Notes under the pieces: model-generated
Told to the model about the DNA's origin: nothing
The model's database searches: none
The model's input: the letters and a program-made list of their open reading frames with translations, nothing else
Program-made: the position numbers and the translations under genes
Assembly: GCF_001320245.1 (NCBI RefSeq)
Contig: NZ_BCBA01000010.1
Span: forward strand, 1 to 36,835
Source: Pseudomonas sp. NBRC 111124
GTDB taxonomy: Bacteria; Pseudomonadota; Gammaproteobacteria; Pseudomonadales; Pseudomonadaceae
Length of the DNA: 36,835 bases
Reading direction: 5' to 3'
In this document: positions 9,607-16,474 of the stretch, in pieces
How the letters are laid out: each line of letters starts with the position of its first letter
How positions within the stretch are numbered: position 1 is the stretch's first letter

Positions 9607-9638
9607 ACACGCGCCTCCGAAACGGATTACCTTCAGCT

Positions 9639-10136
9639 TCACAATTTCCTACGTCCGAGGTGCTGCGAGAGCGGCACCATGTACACCGGCACGGGCGACA
9701 GTTGCAGCAAGCGCACCGCCGTCCGCCCGATCGGCACATCAACCCCTGCACCGGCCGTGTGGCTACCGAAGATCAGCAGATCGACGCTCAGCCGCTGCGC
9801 CTGGTCGAGGATGACCTGCGCCGGATCACCCTGACGGACCCGCACCGCCTTGATCAGCGCCAGGTCTGCATCCTCGCCCAATTCGTCACGAAAGTTTTCC
9901 AGGACCCGCTGTTCGATGTTGGCCATCACCGTATTGACGCCTTCGCTGTGCAATTCATCCAGCGTCTGCTCATCGAGGTAGCTTTGCAGCAGCGACTCGG
10001 CGAACTGCCCCATGGGTTCCACCGCGTGAATCACATAGAGCTCGGCGTTAAAGGCGCGGGCCAGGGTCAGGGCGTGCTGCATGACAAAAGGTGCGTACAC
10101 ACCGAGGTCGGTGGCGTACAGCATGGAGCGGATCAT
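9639..10136 (-). CDS. Universal stress protein (UspA family)
   Basis: The 165-residue cytoplasmic protein opens with MIRSMLYATDLG, the first strand of the Usp fold, and ends with VDLLIFGSHTAGAG...IGRTAVRLLQLSPVPVYMVP, the nucleotide-binding glycine loop and last strand. The GxxG spacing is altered compared with ATP-binding Usp proteins, so ATP binding is uncertain. The ATG at 10136 follows GAGGAGG at ideal spacing; a longer frame from 10169 has no such site. Usp proteins aid survival under starvation or oxygen stress, but the specific role here cannot be read from the sequence. It stands alone between cysB and panE, 104 bp from the latter. Confidence 0.85.
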   Translation of the reverse strand: MIRSMLYATDLGVYAPFVMQHALTLARAFNAELYVIHAVEPMGQFAESLLQSYLDEQTLDELHSEGVNTVMANIEQRVLENFRDELGEDADLALIKAVRVRQGDPAQVILDQAQRLSVDLLIFGSHTAGAGVDVPIGRTAVRLLQLSPVPVYMVPLSQHLGRRKL

Positions 10137-10240
10137 TCGACCTCCTCGACTGCCGTTGCGGCAGAGCAAGCTTCAGCTTAGCAGTGCACCAGACCCGCGC
10201 TTTGCCGTCCGGCGCACTGCTGCTGGGGCCTGCAGAGGGC

Positions 10241-11188
10241 TCAGCCGGCTCGGTTGGCACGGTCGATGAATGCCAGCGCCTGGTGCAGCATGTGCATCCG
10301 CGGCAAGCTGCAACCGGCCGCCTGCGCTCGGGCCAGTGGCTCGGCATAGATCGCCTGCAGCTCCAGCGGGCGCTGCTGAGCATGGTCGTGATACATGCTC
10401 GGCCAGTAATCGGGCATCTGCTCGGTCATGCGGAACAACTGCTCGGCATACCCGGCCGGCAGTTCGTGACCGCACGCGGCGGCGCCCTGCACCACTTCCG
10501 CCATCAAGGTCTGGATCAGCTCGCGGCTGTCGGCGTCGGCCATCAGCGCCGTGGTACTGGCCCCCAGCAACACCGAAAGGCCGTTGTAAGGCACGTTCCA
10601 CACCAGCTTCTGCCAGCGCGCCTGGCCGAGATTGGCCATGGCCTGGGAGTCGATGCCCGCCGCGCGGAACAGCCCGGCACCCGCCTCGACGATTGCCGCA
10701 CCGCCGTCTTCGGCCGGCCCGCTGTGATAGCCGAGGTTGACTGCACCCAGCGCCTGGTGACGAATCACCCCAGGGGCCTGGCGATTGACGCAGATGAAAC
10801 ACAGACCTCCGAGTAGATGCAGGTTGCCCGGCAAGGCCGCCCGTAGCTGCTCCTCGACGCCTAGGCCGTTTTGCAGCAACACCACCTTGGCGTCGCTGGC
10901 GGCGGCCTGAATGATCAGCGGTGCAAGCTCGGCATTGCTGGTCGCCTTGGCGCCCACCAGCAGCCAGTCGCAGGCTGGCATGTCAACAACGCTGGCGTAG
11001 GCCTGGACCGGCATCTGCAATACGCCATGCACGGCATGGTGAAGCTTCAGGCCCTGCTCACGCACGACGTCATATTCGCTGCGCAGCAGAAAATGCACAT
11101 CGAAGCCGGCGCGCGCCAGCATCAGGCCATAGAAGCCGCCGATGGCACCGCTACCGATGATGCCAATGCGTGGGTTGCGAGAAGCCAT
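10241..11188 (-). CDS. panE: Ketopantoate reductase-like protein (2-dehydropantoate 2-reductase, PanE/ApbA family)
   Basis: Family members reduce 2-dehydropantoate to pantoate with NADPH in coenzyme A synthesis. The 315-residue protein has the N-terminal dinucleotide-binding loop GSGAIGG (12-18) and a C-terminal helical domain with RWQKLVWNVPYNGLSVLLG, which matches the family's conserved Lys-Asn region. The ATG at 11188 follows AAGGAG. Pseudomonads encode several paralogues of this family, so the substrate may differ from ketopantoate and the gene symbol is tentative. It is divergent from aroF, sharing a 200-bp control region. Confidence 0.75.
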   Translation of the reverse strand: MASRNPRIGIIGSGAIGGFYGLMLARAGFDVHFLLRSEYDVVREQGLKLHHAVHGVLQMPVQAYASVVDMPACDWLLVGAKATSNAELAPLIIQAAASDAKVVLLQNGLGVEEQLRAALPGNLHLLGGLCFICVNRQAPGVIRHQALGAVNLGYHSGPAEDGGAAIVEAGAGLFRAAGIDSQAMANLGQARWQKLVWNVPYNGLSVLLGASTTALMADADSRELIQTLMAEVVQGAAACGHELPAGYAEQLFRMTEQMPDYWPSMYHDHAQQRPLELQAIYAEPLARAQAAGCSLPRMHMLHQALAFIDRANRAG

Positions 11189-11242
11189 GAATATCTCCTT
11201 GGTTGTTGAGCCGCTTTTTTACACCTTAAGCGCCACCTGGGC

Positions 11243-11256
11243 ACACACAAGTGTGT
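11243..11256. promoter_or_regulatory. Inverted repeat ACACAC-AA-GTGTGT between panE and aroF
   Basis: Six-base arms are separated by two bases, in the shared region of two divergent genes and about 20 bp upstream of the candidate aroF -35. It could be an operator or a small hairpin. No known regulator motif is recognised. Confidence 0.35.
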
Positions 11257-11275
11257 CAACCCGCGCCAAATCCCA

Positions 11276-11304
11276 TTGTCGCGCCCCCTGTAACGCGCTA
11301 AGGT
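11276..11304 (+). promoter_or_regulatory. Candidate aroF promoter
   Basis: TTGTCG (11276-11281), a 17-bp spacer and TAAGGT (11299-11304) give a moderate sigma-70 match. The leader to the aroF start would be about 78 nt. Confidence 0.35.
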
Positions 11305-11388
11305 TCGGCTCCCCGCTGCGAACATTATTGCTGCTGGGCCGCACGGGGATTGCTGGCGGCCGGCACCCGTGACCTGACGAGTAACACG

Positions 11389-12465
11389 ATGGCTGATTTA
11401 CCGATCGACGACCTTAACGTTGCCTCCAACGAGACCTTGATCACCCCTGATCAGCTCAAAAAGGAAATCCCCCTCAGCGCCAAGGCCCTGCAGACCGTGA
11501 CTGCCGGACGCGAAGTGGTGCGCAATATCCTCGACGGCAAGGACCATCGCCTGTTCGTGGTGGTCGGCCCCTGCTCCATCCATGACATCAAGGCTGCCCA
11601 CGAATACGCCGAGCGCCTCAAGGTGCTGGCCGAGGAAGTGTCCGATACGCTGTACCTGGTCATGCGTGTGTACTTTGAAAAGCCACGCACCACCGTTGGC
11701 TGGAAAGGCCTGATCAACGACCCGTACCTGGATGACTCGTTCAAGATCCAGGACGGCCTGCACATCGGCCGGCAGCTGCTGCTGGACCTGGCCGAAATGG
11801 GCCTGCCGACCGCTACCGAAGCGCTCGACCCGATCTCCCCTCAGTACCTGCAGGACCTGATCAGCTGGTCGGCCATCGGCGCCCGAACCACCGAATCGCA
11901 GACCCACCGCGAAATGGCTTCGGGCCTGTCCTCGGCAGTCGGCTTCAAGAACGGTACCGATGGCGGCCTGACCGTGGCCATCAACGCCCTGCAATCGGTG
12001 TCCAAGCCGCACCGTTTCCTTGGTATCAACCAGGAAGGCGGCGTGTCGATCGTCACCACCAAGGGCAACCCGTATGGCCACGTGGTGCTGCGTGGCGGCA
12101 ATGGCAAGCCGAACTACGATTCGGTCAGCGTCGCCTTGTGCGAACAGGACCTGGCCAAGGCGAAGATCAAGGCCAACATCATGGTCGACTGCAGCCACGC
12201 CAACTCCAACAAGGACCCGGCCCTGCAGCCTCTTGTCATGGAGAACGTCGCCAACCAGATCCTCGAAGGCAACCAGTCGATCATCGGCCTGATGGTGGAA
12301 AGCCACCTGAACTGGGGCTGCCAGTCGATCCCGAAAAACCTCGAAGAACTGCAGTACGGCGTGTCGATCACCGATGCCTGCATCGACTGGTCGGCGACCG
12401 AGAAGACATTGCGCAGCATGCACGCCAAGCTCAAGGACGTGCTGCCACAGCGCAAGCGCGGCTGA
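11389..12465 (+). CDS. aroF: 3-deoxy-7-phosphoheptulonate (DAHP) synthase, type I
   Basis: This enzyme joins phosphoenolpyruvate and erythrose 4-phosphate to make DAHP, the first step of the shikimate pathway. The 358-residue product shows the type I signatures: VVVGPCSIHD near residue 55, GARTTESQTHREMASGLS, VVLRGGNGKPNYD, and VDCSHANSNK with the metal-binding His. An N-terminal extension of about 40 residues, typical of the feedback-regulated enzymes, is present. Which aromatic amino acid inhibits it cannot be told here; AroF is the name used for the P. putida homologue. The ATG at 11389 fits the known N-terminus (MADLPI); a TTG in frame at 11350 would add 13 residues and is less likely. 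Confidence 0.92.
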   Translation: MADLPIDDLNVASNETLITPDQLKKEIPLSAKALQTVTAGREVVRNILDGKDHRLFVVVGPCSIHDIKAAHEYAERLKVLAEEVSDTLYLVMRVYFEKPRTTVGWKGLINDPYLDDSFKIQDGLHIGRQLLLDLAEMGLPTATEALDPISPQYLQDLISWSAIGARTTESQTHREMASGLSSAVGFKNGTDGGLTVAINALQSVSKPHRFLGINQEGGVSIVTTKGNPYGHVVLRGGNGKPNYDSVSVALCEQDLAKAKIKANIMVDCSHANSNKDPALQPLVMENVANQILEGNQSIIGLMVESHLNWGCQSIPKNLEELQYGVSITDACIDWSATEKTLRSMHAKLKDVLPQRKRG

Positions 12466-12480
12466 GCTTCAGCGCCATGA

Positions 12481-12507
12481 AAAACGCCGGGCTTAGCCCG
12501 GCGTTTT
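12481..12507. terminator. Bidirectional terminator between aroF and the GNAT gene
   Basis: AAAACGCCGGGC and GCCCGGCGTTTT form a perfect 12-base stem with a three-base loop, between convergent genes and with T-tracts on both strands. Confidence 0.9.
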
Positions 12508-12530
12508 CGTATCTGGCGTTAGCTGACCGT

Positions 12531-12812
12531 TCAGGCCTTGCTCGAATGGCGCTGCTGACGCTCCATGTAGCGTTCCACGTACGAGCAGGACGGGATCACC
12601 GTATAACCCATCTGGTCAGCGTACTCGAGGGCCTTTTCGGTCAGCGCTGCTGCGATGCCTCGGCCACGCAGCGCGTTGGGCACGAAGGTGCGATAGATAT
12701 CCAGCGTTTGCTTGCCCAGGTCCATGTACGTCAGGTAGGCACGATGACCGTCCACGCTGGTTTCGAACTGATGACCGGCCTGGTCATGGTGGATGGTCAG
12801 CGCTTCACTCAT
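12531..12812 (-). CDS. Small GNAT-type N-acetyltransferase (YjdJ-like)
   Basis: The 93-residue protein matches the compact Gcn5-related acetyltransferase family: a short beta sheet (FETSVDGHRAYLTYMDLG) followed by VPNALRGRGIAAALTEKALEYA, the acetyl-CoA pyrophosphate loop (RGRGIAAAL), and a last strand YTVIPSCSYV. The substrate is unknown. The ATG at 12812 is preceded by GAGGAG at five bases; the adjacent GTG at 12815 is too close to that site. It is convergent with aroF across a shared terminator. Confidence 0.85.
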   Translation of the reverse strand: MSEALTIHHDQAGHQFETSVDGHRAYLTYMDLGKQTLDIYRTFVPNALRGRGIAAALTEKALEYADQMGYTVIPSCSYVERYMERQQRHSSKA

Positions 12813-13334
12813 CACTACTCCTCGCAGGCCTTTCTGGCAGACCCTTACCTTAACCGATGTGGTTTATCCGGCGGAGGAACCTCTACGCCACCTCTTGCCC
12901 CTTGGACCCTAGGCCGACTGCAATCGTTCGACCGGGCCGGGCACTCTCAAATAGTAGGCGCCGCGAGCGGGATTGCTCAAGGTGGCCAGCGTTAAAAAGT
13001 AGCAGGAAGCCACGCCTGGACCTGGCACGCCCTGCAACAGAAACCACGCCCCGCAACAGCAACCGGATGTTGTTGTGCTTAAGACGCTGGAAGACCGTTA
13101 AAGTCACCGTTAGTTCAACAAAAAAGTTCCTGCACTACAGTCGGTTGCGCCCGCTACACGGTTTTTTCACAACCCACCCACAAATCTTGTCGGCACCAGC
13201 TCAAGCAACATTTTTTTTGCAGTTCTTGCGCTCTGTCAGTTTACTTACTACAAGTAATGGGTACTATGTACGCCGGCCAGTTTCTCTTTTCCGAGAGATG
13301 GCTATTTAATAGAAAGTCCTTGAAGGGGAACACG
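12813..13334. other. 522-bp gene-free region upstream of oprI
   Basis: It separates the divergent GNAT gene and oprI. Plus-strand open frames here (up to 150 codons, 12857-13309) have atypical composition and no recognisable protein. The first half is GC-rich. The second half (13080-13250) becomes AT-rich, with A- and T-tracts near 13110-13130, 13160 and 13211, which suggests bent DNA upstream of a strong promoter. An imperfect repeat of CAACAGMAACC-like bases lies near 13025-13060. A small RNA cannot be ruled out, but I see no clear hairpin-plus-T-run terminator inside. Confidence 0.4.
13240..13267 (+). promoter_or_regulatory. Candidate oprI promoter
   Basis: TTTACT (13240-13245), 16 bp, TACTAT (13262-13267) is one reading; TTGCGC (13226-13231), 17 bp, TACAAG (13249-13254) is another. 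Both give a leader of roughly 60-75 nt. AT-rich tracts upstream could act as an UP element. Confidence 0.4.
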
Positions 13335-13586
13335 ATGAACAACGTTCTGAAATTCTCTGCTCTGGCTCTGGCCGCAGTTCTGGCTACCGGTTGCAGCAGC
13401 GTATCCAAAGAAACCGAAGCTCGTCTGACTGCGACTGAAGACGCAGCAGCTCGCGCTCAAGCCCGTGCTGACGAAGCCTACCGTAAGGCTGACGACGCTC
13501 TGGCAGCCGCTCAGAAGGCTCAGCAGACCGCTGACGAAGCCAACGAGCGCGCCCTGCGTATGCTGGACAAAGCCAGCCGCAAGTAA
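13335..13586 (+). CDS. oprI: Major outer membrane lipoprotein OprI (Lpp-like)
   Basis: OprI is the abundant small lipoprotein that ties the outer membrane to peptidoglycan in pseudomonads. The 83-residue precursor has a lipoprotein signal ending in LATGC (Cys20 lipidated), then a 63-residue fully helical stretch rich in alanine, with a heptad pattern that forms a coiled-coil trimer. The C-terminus ASRK ends in the lysine through which Lpp proteins are linked to the cell wall. The start is fixed by GAAGGGG just upstream. A strong terminator follows. Convergent with it lies an L,D-transpeptidase gene, the enzyme class that makes this linkage. Confidence 0.96.
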   Translation: MNNVLKFSALALAAVLATGCSSVSKETEARLTATEDAAARAQARADEAYRKADDALAAAQKAQQTADEANERALRMLDKASRK

Positions 13587-13608
13587 TAGTCCTCACGGAT
13601 TGTTATGG

Positions 13609-13637
13609 AGCCGACCCACTTGTGGGTCGGCTTTTTT
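13609..13637 (+). terminator. oprI terminator
   Basis: AGCCGACCCAC and GTGGGTCGGCT form an 11-base stem with a two-base spacer, followed by TTTTTT. This is a textbook intrinsic terminator 22 bases after the stop codon. Confidence 0.93.
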
Positions 13638-13673
13638 ATTGCCTGGACGAAAGCATTGCCCCGGAAACGCAGA

Positions 13674-13705
13674 GGCCCGCATCAGGCTGTTAACCTGAGC
13701 GGGCC
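13674..13705 (-). terminator. Hairpin downstream of the L,D-transpeptidase gene
   Basis: GGCCCGC/GCGGGCC plus inner TCAGG/CCTGA arms give a 12-base stem with one bulged base. It lies 20 bases beyond the transpeptidase stop. There is no T-run on the minus strand, so it is a possible weak terminator or mRNA stabiliser. Confidence 0.5.
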
Positions 13706-13725
13706 CCGCAGGTGTTACAAAAGCG

Positions 13726-14703
13726 TTACTGCAGTTCGGGCGGGATGCTCGAAACCATGGGTGCGGCACCCTGGTTATTGGCAGGCACGGCAATTTCAAC
13801 TGGCATGCCATCTTCTGCCGCAACCACATCACGCACCATGTCCCAGTTCATGCGCAGGTTGTTGGCCAGGTCTTCACGCTTGAGCAAGGCATTGATGACG
13901 GCCGTGTGCTTGTCGACCACCGACGGGTTGCCATGATCGTCCAGCGGCGTGTGCGCCTCGAGATAAACCTTGCCACCACTGATGCCGAACTTGTAAGGCT
14001 CGTTGATGATACGCACCGGCGTCCCTACCGGCACCATCTTCGACAGTTCCAGGACGTTGTTGTTGAGCATGCGGAAGCAACCATGGCTGGTACGCATGCC
14101 TATACCGAACTTCTTGTTCGAACCGTGGATCAGGTAGCCAGGCACACCCAAGGTGAACTTGAACGGCCCCAGCGGGTTGTCCGGGCCGGCTGGCACGACG
14201 GTTGGCAGGATGTCGCCGTCTGCGGCGTGCTCGGCACGGATAGAGGCAGGCGGCGTCCAGGTCGGGTTCGGCGTCTTCGCCGTGATCTTGGTCAAGGCAA
14301 CCGGTGAACCCCAGCCCTCACGACCGATACCCAACGGGAAGGTATGCACCACGTTCTGCCCTTTCGGGAAGTAGTACAAACGGTATTCGGCCAGGTTGAT
14401 GACGATGCCTTCACGCGGGCCCGGCGGCAGGATGTACCGCGTCGGCAGGACGATCTCGGTGCCGGCACCCGGCAGCCACGGATCGACGCCCGGGTTGGCG
14501 GCGATCATTTCCAGATAGCCGAGGTCGTTGGCAGTGCCGATGTCGGCAAAGGTGTCTTCGTACTTGGCCTTGATCGTCTGGACCTGGCCGACGACGTCTT
14601 CACCGGGCGGTGGCAGTGGCAGTTCCAGCGCAGCAGCGGGGCCCGCTACCAGCAGGGCGGCCAGGGACAGGCAACGGGTGACGGCGGGAAAGCGCGGCAA
14701 CAT
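13726..14703 (-). CDS. L,D-transpeptidase (YkuD domain, ErfK/YbiS type)
   Basis: The 325-residue protein has a signal peptide (residues 1-26, cleavage near AAALE), a LysM-like region with YEDTFADIGTANDLGYLEMIAANPGVDPWLPGAGTEI-type sequence (50-85), and the YkuD catalytic domain (about 98-235). Catalytic residues are seen as HG at 193-194 and SHGCFR at 206-211 with nucleophile Cys209. Such enzymes either cross-link stem peptides 3-3 or attach Lpp to peptidoglycan. The architecture is that of the enteric Lpp-attaching group (YbiS/ErfK/YcfS), and the gene lies convergent with oprI, which favours attachment of OprI. The ATG at 14703 has AAGGA upstream; the longer frame from 14772 would bury the signal peptide. 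Confidence 0.9.
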   Translation of the reverse strand: MLPRFPAVTRCLSLAALLVAGPAAALELPLPPPGEDVVGQVQTIKAKYEDTFADIGTANDLGYLEMIAANPGVDPWLPGAGTEIVLPTRYILPPGPREGIVINLAEYRLYYFPKGQNVVHTFPLGIGREGWGSPVALTKITAKTPNPTWTPPASIRAEHAADGDILPTVVPAGPDNPLGPFKFTLGVPGYLIHGSNKKFGIGMRTSHGCFRMLNNNVLELSKMVPVGTPVRIINEPYKFGISGGKVYLEAHTPLDDHGNPSVVDKHTAVINALLKREDLANNLRMNWDMVRDVVAAEDGMPVEIAVPANNQGAAPMVSSIPPELQ

Positions 14704-14834
14704 CCGGTAAATCCTTCGAAAGGTGGTCAAGAAGCACGATTGTACACCCGCCTCGCTGCAAGCGGGAGGCATTGGCGTGTTACAGGCGTTTCAGATGATG
14801 AAAGGTGCGCGCAACCGCACGCCATCCGTTGGTC

Positions 14835-15116
14835 TCAGAGTTCGGGCCAGACCGGCCGCATGCCACGACGCTGGGCATCGAGAATTGCCCGGCACAAGTC
14901 GCACAGGCGACCGTCACGGTAGACGCTGCGGGACACGCCGGACCAACGCGGCTGCGCAGGCAGCAGGCCACCGCACAAGGTACGGTCGACCGGCACACCG
15001 AGTTCGAGTTGACGGGCCACGAGGTGGACGCGGATTTCCTGGCAAGCGAACAGGTCGAGCTGCTCATCGGGCTCGATCAGTTGATAGGCAAACAAGGACC
15101 AGGCAGGGCGCGGCAT
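14835..15116 (-). CDS. Small hypothetical protein, conserved-looking
   Basis: The 93-residue product begins MPRPAWSLFAYQLIEPDEQ and contains VDRTLCGGLLPAQPRWSGVSR and LCDLCRAIL, with a CxxC pair. It has no signal peptide or membrane segment. I do not recognise a domain. Its composition matches its neighbours, and it fills an otherwise empty gap between tesA and the transpeptidase gene. The ATG at 15116 was chosen because the frame upstream (from 15146) looks unstructured; GAGAG upstream is a modest ribosome-binding site. A plus-strand frame over the same DNA is less protein-like. The CxxC could bind metal, but that is a guess. Confidence 0.6.
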   Translation of the reverse strand: MPRPAWSLFAYQLIEPDEQLDLFACQEIRVHLVARQLELGVPVDRTLCGGLLPAQPRWSGVSRSVYRDGRLCDLCRAILDAQRRGMRPVWPEL

Positions 15117-15174
15117 CGGGGGCTCTCGAAACGGGGGGCGCAACATTAGCCGAAAGCCGCCCCCGTTTAAAGCA

Positions 15175-15780
15175 TCACAGCAAGGGTTTTATCGCCGGCC
15201 AGGCATTTTCCAGCAAACGTTGCTGGGCCCCTTGTGCCGGATGGATACCATCGGCCTGCATCATCTCCGGCACGCCACCAACGCCCTCGAGGAAAAACGG
15301 CACCAACGCCACCTGCTTTTCCGTTGCCAGCTGTTCATAGACGTTGGCGAAGGCGGTGGTATAACGCACGCCATAGTTCGGCGGCAGGCGCATGCCCAAC
15401 AGCAATACCTTGGCCCCGGCCTTGCGGGCGCTTTCGATCATCGAGGCAAGATTTTGTTGCAATTGCTCGGGGGGCTGCCCGCGCAGTCCATCGTTGCCCC
15501 CAAGCTCCAGCACCACCAGGTTCGGCTTGTGCGCTGCAAGCAGCGCCGGCAGCCGCGCCTGGCCACCTGCACTGGTGTCACCGCTGATCGACGCGTTGAC
15601 CACCTGATGGTCGAAACCTTCGTCCTTGAGCCGGGTCTGCAACAAAGAGACCCACCCTTGGCGGGTATCCAGGCCAAAACCGGCGCTGATACTATCGCCG
15701 ACAACCAGCAACGTTCCCGCCGCCGCGCTCTGGGCCAGGCAATACAGGGCCAGACCGGCACTCAACCACCACACTCGCAT
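15175..15780 (-). CDS. tesA: SGNH-family esterase/acyl-CoA thioesterase I TesA
   Basis: TesA is a periplasmic hydrolase of acyl esters and thioesters with some arylesterase and lysophospholipase activity. The 201-residue precursor has a signal peptide (about 1-22) and all SGNH blocks: GDSIS with nucleophile Ser30 (28-32), a Gly in block II (SGDTSAGG), GGND at 94-97, and DGIHP with Asp177 and His180. The ATG at 15780 has GGAG at correct spacing. The gene is divergent from ybbA with just 10 bp between the two start codons, an order shared with E. coli tesA-ybbA. Confidence 0.92.
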   Translation of the reverse strand: MRVWWLSAGLALYCLAQSAAAGTLLVVGDSISAGFGLDTRQGWVSLLQTRLKDEGFDHQVVNASISGDTSAGGQARLPALLAAHKPNLVVLELGGNDGLRGQPPEQLQQNLASMIESARKAGAKVLLLGMRLPPNYGVRYTTAFANVYEQLATEKQVALVPFFLEGVGGVPEMMQADGIHPAQGAQQRLLENAWPAIKPLL

Positions 15781-15790
15781 CGGATTCTCC

Positions 15791-16474
15791 ATGGGCCCCA
15801 GCATTCTCGTTGCGCAGAACCTTAGCAAAGTGGTCCCCAGCGCGGAAGGTGACCTGACCATTCTTCACGCCCTCTCCCTCGAGCTCGCCCAAGGCGACAG
15901 CCTGGCCATCGTCGGCGCCTCGGGCTCGGGCAAGTCGACCCTGCTCGGCCTGCTGGCCGGCCTCGACCGCCCCAGCGCCGGCCAGGTCATCCTCGCCGGG
16001 CACGACCTCGGCCCGCTGGACGAGGACCAGCGGGCCAGGGTGCGTGCCGAGCATGTCGGCTTCGTCTTCCAATCGTTCCAGTTGCTCGACAGCCTCAACG
16101 CCCTGGAGAACGTGATGCTGCCCCTGGAGCTGGACGGTCGGCGCGACGCCCGCGAGCACGCCCGGACCCTGCTGGAGCGAGTCGGCCTGGGCAAGCGCCT
16201 CACCCATACCCCGCGCCAGCTTTCCGGCGGCGAGCAACAGCGGGTCGCCATCGCCCGCGCCTTTGCCGCGCAACCTGCGGTACTGTTCGCCGACGAACCC
16301 ACCGGCAACCTTGACAGCCACACGGGCGAGCGCATCTGCAACCTGCTGTTCGAGCTGAACAAGGAACGCGGCACCACCCTGGTGCTGGTCACCCATGACG
16401 AGCGCCTGGCCCGCCGCTGCCGGCGCCAGATCCGCCTGGACGCGGGCCGCCTGGTGGCGCCGGTGGAGGCCTGA
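15791..16474 (+). CDS. ybbA: ABC transporter ATP-binding protein YbbA (LolD/FtsE-like)
   Basis: The 227-residue ATPase has Walker A GASGSGKST (42-50), the Q-loop near FQSFQ (93-97), the signature LSGGEQQR (144-151), Walker B VLFADEP (164-170), and the switch His in VTHDE. It belongs to the MacB/LolD group, whose partners have four membrane segments plus a periplasmic domain and do mechanical work rather than classical transport. Its stop overlaps the start of the permease ybbP by one base. The start at 15791 lies within 10 bp of the tesA start, and its ribosome-binding site (CGGA) is weak. Confidence 0.9.
   Translation: MGPSILVAQNLSKVVPSAEGDLTILHALSLELAQGDSLAIVGASGSGKSTLLGLLAGLDRPSAGQVILAGHDLGPLDEDQRARVRAEHVGFVFQSFQLLDSLNALENVMLPLELDGRRDAREHARTLLERVGLGKRLTHTPRQLSGGEQQRVAIARAFAAQPAVLFADEPTGNLDSHTGERICNLLFELNKERGTTLVLVTHDERLARRCRRQIRLDAGRLVAPVEA

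Noticed and set aside
12857..13309. 150-codon frame upstream of oprI
   Set aside because: Its composition is unlike neighbouring genes, it has no ribosome-binding site, and it runs through the oprI promoter.
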